Below, piece after piece: positions 1 to 7,400 of a stretch of 9,334 nucleotides of DNA. Where the stretch lies: positions 419,449 to 428,782 of the forward strand of contig NZ_KL591008.1 of assembly GCF_000716335.1 (NCBI RefSeq). The letters run 5' to 3'. The first letter of the stretch is position 1, and every line of letters begins with the position of its first letter. A model generated the notes under the pieces. The model did not search any database, had not been told where the DNA came from, and saw only the letters and a program-made list of their open reading frames with translations. The stretch is from Streptomyces sp. NRRL S-118. Lineage in GTDB: Bacteria > Actinomycetota > Actinomycetes > Streptomycetales > Streptomycetaceae. Made by a program: the position numbers and the translations under genes.

Positions 1-1499
1 ACTGGCTCGACGCCACCGACCGCGGCAACGCCGATGACATCGCCTACCACGTGGCGTGGAAGGGGCTGAGCGAGGACGAGACGGGGGCGCGGCTTGACGG
101 GCGCTGGCTGCTGCTCCTGCCTGAGACGCCGCAGAACCCGGCGTTCGCGACACGGGTCGCGGAGGGCATGGCCCGTGCCATGGCCGACCGAGGCGCCGAG
201 GTCGTGACGCTCGGCATCGATCCCGCCGGCGACCGCTCCCACATGAGCGCGCTGCTCGCCGAGGCGGCGGAGGCGCCGAACAGCGTTCCGCTCCAGGGGA
301 TCGTGTCCCTCCTCGCGCTGGCCGAGGGCACGCACCCGGACCACCCCGGCCTTCCCCTCGGTGTCGCCGCGTCGTTCACGCTGATCCAGGCGGCAGGCGA
401 CGCGGATGTGGGGGCCCGGCTCTGGGCGGTCACGCGCAACGCCGTGAGCGCTCTGCCGAGGGAGGAACCGTCCGCCGAGCAGGCGCAGGTGTGGGGCCTC
501 GGCCGCGTGGCGTCGCTGGAACTCCCGCACCTGTGGGGTGGGTTGCTCGACTTCCGCACCGCCGCCGCCGACGCCGAAACCAGCGCCGACACCGGAACCC
601 ACACCGGCACTGACATCGAGCATCCGGGTTCCTTCCGCCGGGCGGCCGCCGTCCTCGCGGCCTCTCCCGACGGCGAGGACCAGATGGCGATCCGCGGCTC
701 GGGGGTGTACGGCCGCAGGCTCGTCCGGTCCGCGGCTGCCGGCACCGGACCCGGCTGGCGGCCCCGTGGCACGGTCCTGGTGGTCGGGGAGGTCGCGGCG
801 GTGGCGGAGCCGCTCGTCCGACGCCTCCTCGCCGACGGTGCCGAACAGGTCGTCCTCGCCGGTCCCGGGGCCTCCCTCCCCGCGGCCCTCGACGACGGGC
901 CCCGCACCGATGGGTCCCTCGCCGACGGACGCGTCAGCGTGGTGCCCTGCGCGATGGAGGACGACGCCGCCCTGCGGTCGCTGCTCGCCGAGCACGCACC
1001 GACCGCGGTGCTGGCAGCCCCGGCCGCCGTTCCGCTGAGTGCCCTGTCCGACACCACGCCGGCGGCGCTCGCCCACGCGGTGCACACCAAGACGGACCTG
1101 GTGACCCGCCTGGAAGCCGTCCTGGAGGACACGGAGCTCGACGCGTTCGTCGTCCTCTCGTCCGTCGCCGGTGTCTGGGGCGGGACGGGACAGGGCGGCT
1201 ACGCGGCAGGTGCGGCGCACCTGGACGCCTTCGCCGAGCGGCGGCGCGCGCGAGGCCTGCCGTTCACCTCGGTCGCCTGGACACCGTGGCGCGGGCACGA
1301 GGCAGCCGCGTCCGAGGACGGCGAGTCGGCGGCCGCCCGGGAGACGATCATCGCCGGGATGAGCCGCGCCGGCCTCACCCCGCTCGACCCGCGGCGCGCG
1401 GTCGACGCGCTCTTCCGGGCCGTGGGCCGGGGCGTCGGCACCGTGACCGTCGCCGAAGCGGACTGGGAGCGGTTCGTGGCCGCTCGCGAAGCCGTACGA
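1..1499 (+). other. Degenerate ketoreductase domain (KR0) of the upstream module
   Basis: A KR would reduce the beta-ketone of the chain on the adjacent ACP using NADPH. The structural half runs from the window start to about 740, and the catalytic half from 768 to about 1289 with a tail to about 1499. The usual GGTGxLG nucleotide-binding loop is replaced by GEVAAVA (786-806). The LDD region is absent: the place of HTAGVLDD is taken by an Ala/Pro-rich stretch at about 1005-1050. Lys (1089-1091), Ser (1161-1163) and Tyr (1200-1202) stand at exactly the family spacing of 24 and 13 residues. The Asn four residues after Tyr is Ala (1212-1214). Trp at 1176-1178, five after the Ser, is the A-type marker. 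NADPH-dependent reduction is very unlikely, so the module should leave a ketone. The pattern resembles the redox-dead KRs of DEBS module 3 and PikAII module 3. Confidence 0.9.
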
Positions 1500-4400
1500 C
1501 CGTCGGCGCTCTTCGACGGGCTGCCCGCCACGCGCCGATCCCGGGTCGTCGCCGCGGGCAGCGGCGCCCACGCGGGGGCGGGCGCGGTGGCGGGGGCGGA
1601 CGCCTCCCCGGCGACCGGTGCCGGCTCCGACGACCGCAGAGAAGCTCCCGAGGTGGTCCGCCTGCTGGCGGACAAGTCCGACGAGGAGCAACTGCGGCTC
1701 CTGCTGCGGATGGTGCGCAGCCATGCGGCGACGGTACTGGGCCAGTCCTCGCTCGACGCGGTCGACGCCAGGCAGCCGTTCAAGGCCCTGGGCTTCAACT
1801 CCGTGACCGCCGTCGAACTGCGCAACCGGCTGAGGTCCGCCACCGGTCTCACGCTCTCGGCCTCCCTCGTCTTCGACCATCCGGATCCGGCCGCTCTCGC
1901 ACGCCACTTGCGGGACCAGGCCCTGGAGCACGGAGCGGCGAGCGAGGCCCGTACCGGCGACGCCCTGGTGCGGTCCACCGCGCCCACCGAGCCGGCCGGT
2001 GACCGCGACTCCGAGCCCATCGCCATCGTGGCGATGGCGTGCCGCTTCCCCGGTGGCGTGTCCACGCCCGAGGAGCTGTGGCGGCTGCTGAGGGACGGGG
2101 GTGACGCGATCAGCGCCTTCCCGGACGACCGGGGCTGGAACCTGGAGGAGCTGTACGACGCCGACCCGGACGCGGGTGGCCGTACGTACGTCCGGGAAGG
2201 AGGGTTCCTGCACGAGGCGCCGGACTTCGATCCCGCCTTCTTCGGCATTTCGCCGCGTGAGGCGGTGGCCATGGATCCGCAGCAGCGGCTGATGCTGGAA
2301 ACCTCGTGGGAGGCGTTCGAACGGGCCGGCATCGACCCGTCCGAGCTGCGCGGCAGCCGCACGGGCGTGTTCGTCGGCACCAACGGCCAGCACTACCTGG
2401 GCCTGCTCCAGAACGGTGAGGAGAGCTTCGACGGCTACCTCGGCACCGGTAATTCGGCGAGCGTGATGTCCGGCCGGCTCTCGTACGTCTTCGGCCTCGA
2501 AGGTCCGGCCCTGACCGTCGACACGGCGTGCTCGGCCTCCCTGGTGGCGCTGCACCTGGCCGTGCAGGCGCTGCGCCGCGACGAGTGCTCGATGGCGCTG
2601 GCGGGCGGTGCGACGGTCATGTCCACGCCCGAGATGCTGGTGGAGTTCTCGCGGCAGCGGGTGCTGTCGCCCGGCTGCCGGTCGCGGGCCTTCGCCGGCG
2701 CGGCCGACGGCGTGGTGCTCGGCGAGGGCGCCGGCGTACTCCTCCTGGAGCGCCTGTCCGACGCCGAGCGGCTCGGGCACCCCGTACTGGCCGTCGTCCG
2801 GGGCTCCGCCGTCAACCAGGACGGCGCCAGCAACGGCCTGACCGCGCCCAACGGGCCCTCCCAGCAGCGGGTCATCCGCGAAGCGCTCGCGGATGCCGGG
2901 CTGCGTGCCGAGGACGTCGACGCCGTGGAGGCGCACGGCACCGGCACCCCGCTCGGCGATCCCATCGAGGCCCAGGCCCTGCAAGCGACGTACGGCGCGT
3001 CCCGTAAGCCCGGCGAGCCGCTCCGGCTCGGCTCGGTGAAGTCCAACATCGGCCACGCGCAGGCCGCGGCCGGCGTCGCCGGGGTGATGAAGACCGTTCT
3101 CGCCCTGCGCAACGGCATCCTGCCGCGGACCCTGCACGTCGACGAGCCGAGCCCGCGCGTGGACTGGTCGTCCGGTACGGTCGCGCTCCTCACCGAGCCG
3201 GTGGCGTGGCCCGAGGGCGAGACACCGCGCCGGGCCGGGGTGTCGGCCTTCGGCATCAGCGGCACCAATGCGCACGTCCTCATCGAGGAGGCCCCGCGCC
3301 CGGCCGACGTCCCCGGCACCCGGCAGCACCGCTCAGACACCCCGCAGGACAGCCCCCCATCGGACCGCCCCGCATCGGACGGATTCGAGCTGGACAGCAC
3401 CGACCTGGACAGCACCGGTCCCGACGCCACCGGTCCCGACGGCATCGCTCCGCTCGTGCTCTCCGCCCGCACGGAAGCGGCGCTCCAGGCGTACGCGGAC
3501 CGCCTGCGCGGCGCGCTGCTCGACGACCCCGGCATACGGCCTGCGGACGCCGGACTCACTCTGCTCACCGCCCGCGCCCGGTTCGCGCACCGAGCCGTGG
3601 TCGGCGGCGAGGACCGCGAGGAACTGCTGCACGCCCTGCACGCCCTCGCCGAGGGCCGGGAGCATCCGTCCGTGGCCCGCCACCAGGCCGGCCCGGCGGA
3701 CGGCACGGTGTTCGTCTTCCCCGGCCAGGGCTCCCAGTGGCCGGCCATGGCCGAAGGGCTGCTCGACCGCTCGGCGGCCTTCCGTGAATCCGTCGAGGCG
3801 TGCGACGCCGCACTGCGCCCGTTCCTCGACTGGTCGGTCCTGGACGTGCTCCGGCAGGTGCCGGGTGCGCCGTCGCTCAGCAGGGTGGACGTCGTGCAGC
3901 CCGTGCTCTTCACCATGATGGTGTCGCTGGCCGCCTGCTGGCGCGCCGCGGGAGTGCGGCCGTCGGCCGTCATCGGTCACTCCCAGGGCGAGATCGCCGC
4001 CGCGTGCGTCGCCGGCGGCCTCTCCCTGGAGGACGCCGCACGGATCGTGGCCCTGCGCAGCCAGGCGTGGCTGACCCTCGCGGGCAAGGGCGGCATGGTC
4101 GCCGTGTCCCTGCCGGCCGAGCAGGTACGCGTCCGGGTGGAGCGCTTCGGCGACCGCTTGTCGGTCGCGGCCGTCAACAGCCCGGGGACGGCCGCGGTGG
4201 CGGGCGACCCCGAGTCGCTGCGCGAGCTCCTGGCCGAGCTGGAAGCGGACGGTGTCCACGCGCGCGCGATCCCCGGGGTGGACACGGCCGGACACTCGGC
4301 ACAGGTGGACGCACTGCGGGAGCGGCTCATGCGGGAGCTGGCCCCGGTCGCCCCCCGCTCCGGTGACGTCCCGTTCTACTCCACCGTCACCGGCGGGCTG

Positions 4401-7400
4401 CTCGACACCGCCGAGCTGGACGCCGCCTACTGGTACCGCAACATGCGCGAACCGGTCGAGTTCGAGCAGGCCACTCGTGCGCTGCTCGCCGATGGCCACC
4501 ACGCGTTCCTGGAGAGCAGTCCGCACCCCATGCTGGCCGTATCGCTGGAGCAGACCATCGCCGACGCCGACGCGCCCGCCGTGGTCCTGCACACCCTGCG
4601 CCGGGAGAAAGGTGGTACGAAGGGCTTCGCCCTCGCGCTCGCCTCCGCCTGCGCCCAGGGTGTCGACATCGACGCCGAGGCGCTGTACGGCCCGGAGGCG
4701 CGGCGGGCCGACCTGCCCACCTACCCCTTCCAGCGGCAGCGCTACTGGTACCACGCGCCTGCCCGGCGCGGTGACACGGCGTCCGTCGGTCTGGCGGACG
4801 CGGGCCACGCGCTGCTCGGCGCGGGCGTCGAACTCCCGGACTCGGCGGGCCACGTCTACACCGCGAGGCTCGGCGCGGACACCCGGCCCTGGCTCGCCGA
4901 GCACGCCCTGCTCGGCACGGTCCTGCTGCCCGCCACCGGCTTCGTCGACCTGGTGCTGTGGGCCGGCGCCCAGTCCGGCTGCGGACAGATCGACGAACTC
5001 GCCCTGCGCACACCTCTCGTCCTCCCCGGCGACACCCCCGCCGGCACCACCGGTACGGACACCGTGGAACTGCGCGTACAGGTCGGCCCCGCGGACGAGG
5101 AAGGCCACCGCACGGTCACCGTGCACTCCCGGGAAGCGGGCGCCCCGCCGCGGTCGCCCTGGACCCTGCACGCACAGGCCACCGTCACCCCCGCCTCCTC
5201 CGACGGCCCCGAAAGCCCTGACACGCCCGGTACCTTCAACGGCAGTTCGGCTGCGGCCGTACCGACGGCCGACGCGCCGGCGAGCGGAGGGCCGGCGAGC
5301 GGCGGGCCGGACGCGTGGCCGGCACCCGGCGCCGCGTGGCCACCGGCCGGGGCGCGGGCGTCCGGCATCCCGGACCCCGCCGCCTTCTACGCAGCCTTCG
5401 CGGAGCGCGGCTACGACTACGGCGTCACCTTCCAGGGGTTCCGTACCGGCTGGCGCGACGGCGACACCGTGTACGCGGAAGTCGCCCTGCCCGGACCGGC
5501 GGCAGGCGAGGCACGTGACCACGACATCCACCCGGCCCTCTTGGACGCGGCCCTTCAGGCCATGAGTCTGGGCGAGTTCTTCCCCGCGGACGGCCAGGCC
5601 CGCATGCCGTTCGCTCTGCGCGGGGTACGCCTGTACGCCACCGGCGCCGACCGCCTGCGCGTCACCGTCTCGCCCGCCGGCGCGGAAGCCGTGCGCCTGC
5701 TCTGCACCGACGGGGAGGGCAGGCCCGTATTGGCGATCGACGAACTCGTCGTCCGCCCGGTCCCCGCCGAACAGCTCGCCGAGCGGTCCGGCGCCGGTGG
5801 CACCGGCAGGCCCCCCGGCACGGGCAGCGGCTCGCTGTACCGGGTCCTGTGGGAGCGGAAGCCCGCGCCCGGATCCGTGCCCGCCCAGCGCTGGGCCGTC
5901 ATCGGGGACGACCACAGCGGGCTGGCCACCGCGCTCACCGGCGCGGGCGTCGGCTGCGCGACCTACCCCGACCTGGGATCGCTGCTCGACGCCTGCTCCG
6001 CCGGCGGTGCCGTACCCGACGGTGTCGCCGTCCAGCTGCCGCACCTCCCCGGCGCCCCGGACCCGGGCACGGTGCGCGCCGTCCTGGACAAGGCCCTTGA
6101 TGCGGCACAGCACTGGCTGAAGGCCGCCGACCAGTCGCCCTCCAAGCTGGTCTTCGTCACCCGCGGCGCCGTCGCCGTCGGCCCGGGCGAGACCGTACGG
6201 GACACGGCGGCCGCCTCCGCCTGGGGGCTGGTGCGTTCCGCCCAGTCCGAGGAGCCCGACCGCATGGTGCTCCTCGACCTCGGCCCCGACGACGGCACCG
6301 TCAGCGGCGGCGCGCTGGCGGCCGCACTCACCTGCGGTGAGCCGCAGCTCGCGGTCCGTGGCGAGCACGTGCACACACCCCGTCTGACCCCCATGGGCCC
6401 GGCGACCCCCGACCTGCTGCAACTGCCCCACGCCGACACGGACGCCGACGCCGACACCGGAACAATCACCGCAGCGGGAACAACCACGGCAGCGGGAAGG
6501 ACCGTCCCGGCGGGAACGACCGCCCCAGCCGGAGCAGCCGGAGTAACGGGAATAACCGGAGCGGCTGGCTCCGCCGCTTGGCGGCTCGGCACCCGCGGCG
6601 ACGGCACCCTTGAGGGGCTGCGCCTCGAACCGGCGCCGGACACCCTGGCCCCGCTGCAGCCCGGCCAGATACGCGTCTCCGTACGGGCCGCCGGGCTGAA
6701 CTTCCGCGACACGCTCATCGCGCTCGGCATGTACCCGGGCCGCGGCGTCATGGGCGCCGAGGGCGCCGGAGTGGTGACCGAGACCGGCCCCGGCGTCACC
6801 GGCTTCGCCCCGGGCGACCGGGTGCTGGGGATGTGGACCGGTGGTTTCGGCCCGTACGCCGTCGCCGACCACCGCATGGTGGCCCGTATCCCGGACGGCT
6901 GGTCATACGCGCAGGCCGCCTCCGTCCCGGCCGTGTTCCTCACCGCCCACTACGCCCTCGACCGGCTCGCCCAGGCCCGTCCCGGCCAGACGCTGCTGAT
7001 CCACGCGGCGACGGGCGGCGTCGGCATGGCGGCACTCCAGCTCGCCCGGCACCTCGGCCTGACGGTGTACGCGACCGCCAGCACCCCCAAGTGGGACACG
7101 CTGCGCGGGCTGGGCGTGCCCGACCGGCACATCGCGAACTCCCGCACCCTGGACTTCGCCGACCGCTTCCTGGAGGAGACCGGCGGCCGGGGAGTGGACA
7201 TCGTCCTCAACTCCCTCGCCGGCGACTTCGTCGACGCCTCACTGCGCCTGCTGCCCCGAGGCGGCCACTTCCTGGAACTGGGCAAGGCCGACGTACGAGA
7301 CCCCGGCACCATCGCCGACCACCACCCCGGCACCACCTACCGGCCGTTCGACCTCGTCGAGGCGGGCCCGGAGACCGTCGGCACCATGCTGACGGAGCTG

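Noticed and set aside
51..53. GTG as the start codon of the first PKS gene
   Set aside because: The reading frame is open to the window edge and the 16 codons upstream continue the KR structural fold. There is no Shine-Dalgarno sequence, and a PKS subunit would not begin in the middle of a KR domain.
768..1289. Frameshift or assembly error as the cause of the abnormal KR
   Set aside because: The frame is unbroken, and Lys, Ser and Tyr remain at exact spacing with normal flanking sequence. The changes are substitutions, not a local shift into another frame.
4284..4295. Methylmalonyl-CoA specificity of the AT
   Set aside because: GHSQG and RVDVVQP are shared with methylmalonyl ATs, but TAGH replaces YASH. 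Ethylmalonyl is preferred, although the motif is not absolute and mixed specificity remains possible.
3333..6872. Very long open frame on the minus strand (about 1179 codons), plus other long minus-strand open frames such as 7239-9053
   Set aside because: These lie opposite a PKS gene whose domains and catalytic residues are all in the plus frame. High third-position GC removes stops from the opposite strand, and the translations show no recognisable domain, only Gly/Arg/Val-rich low complexity.
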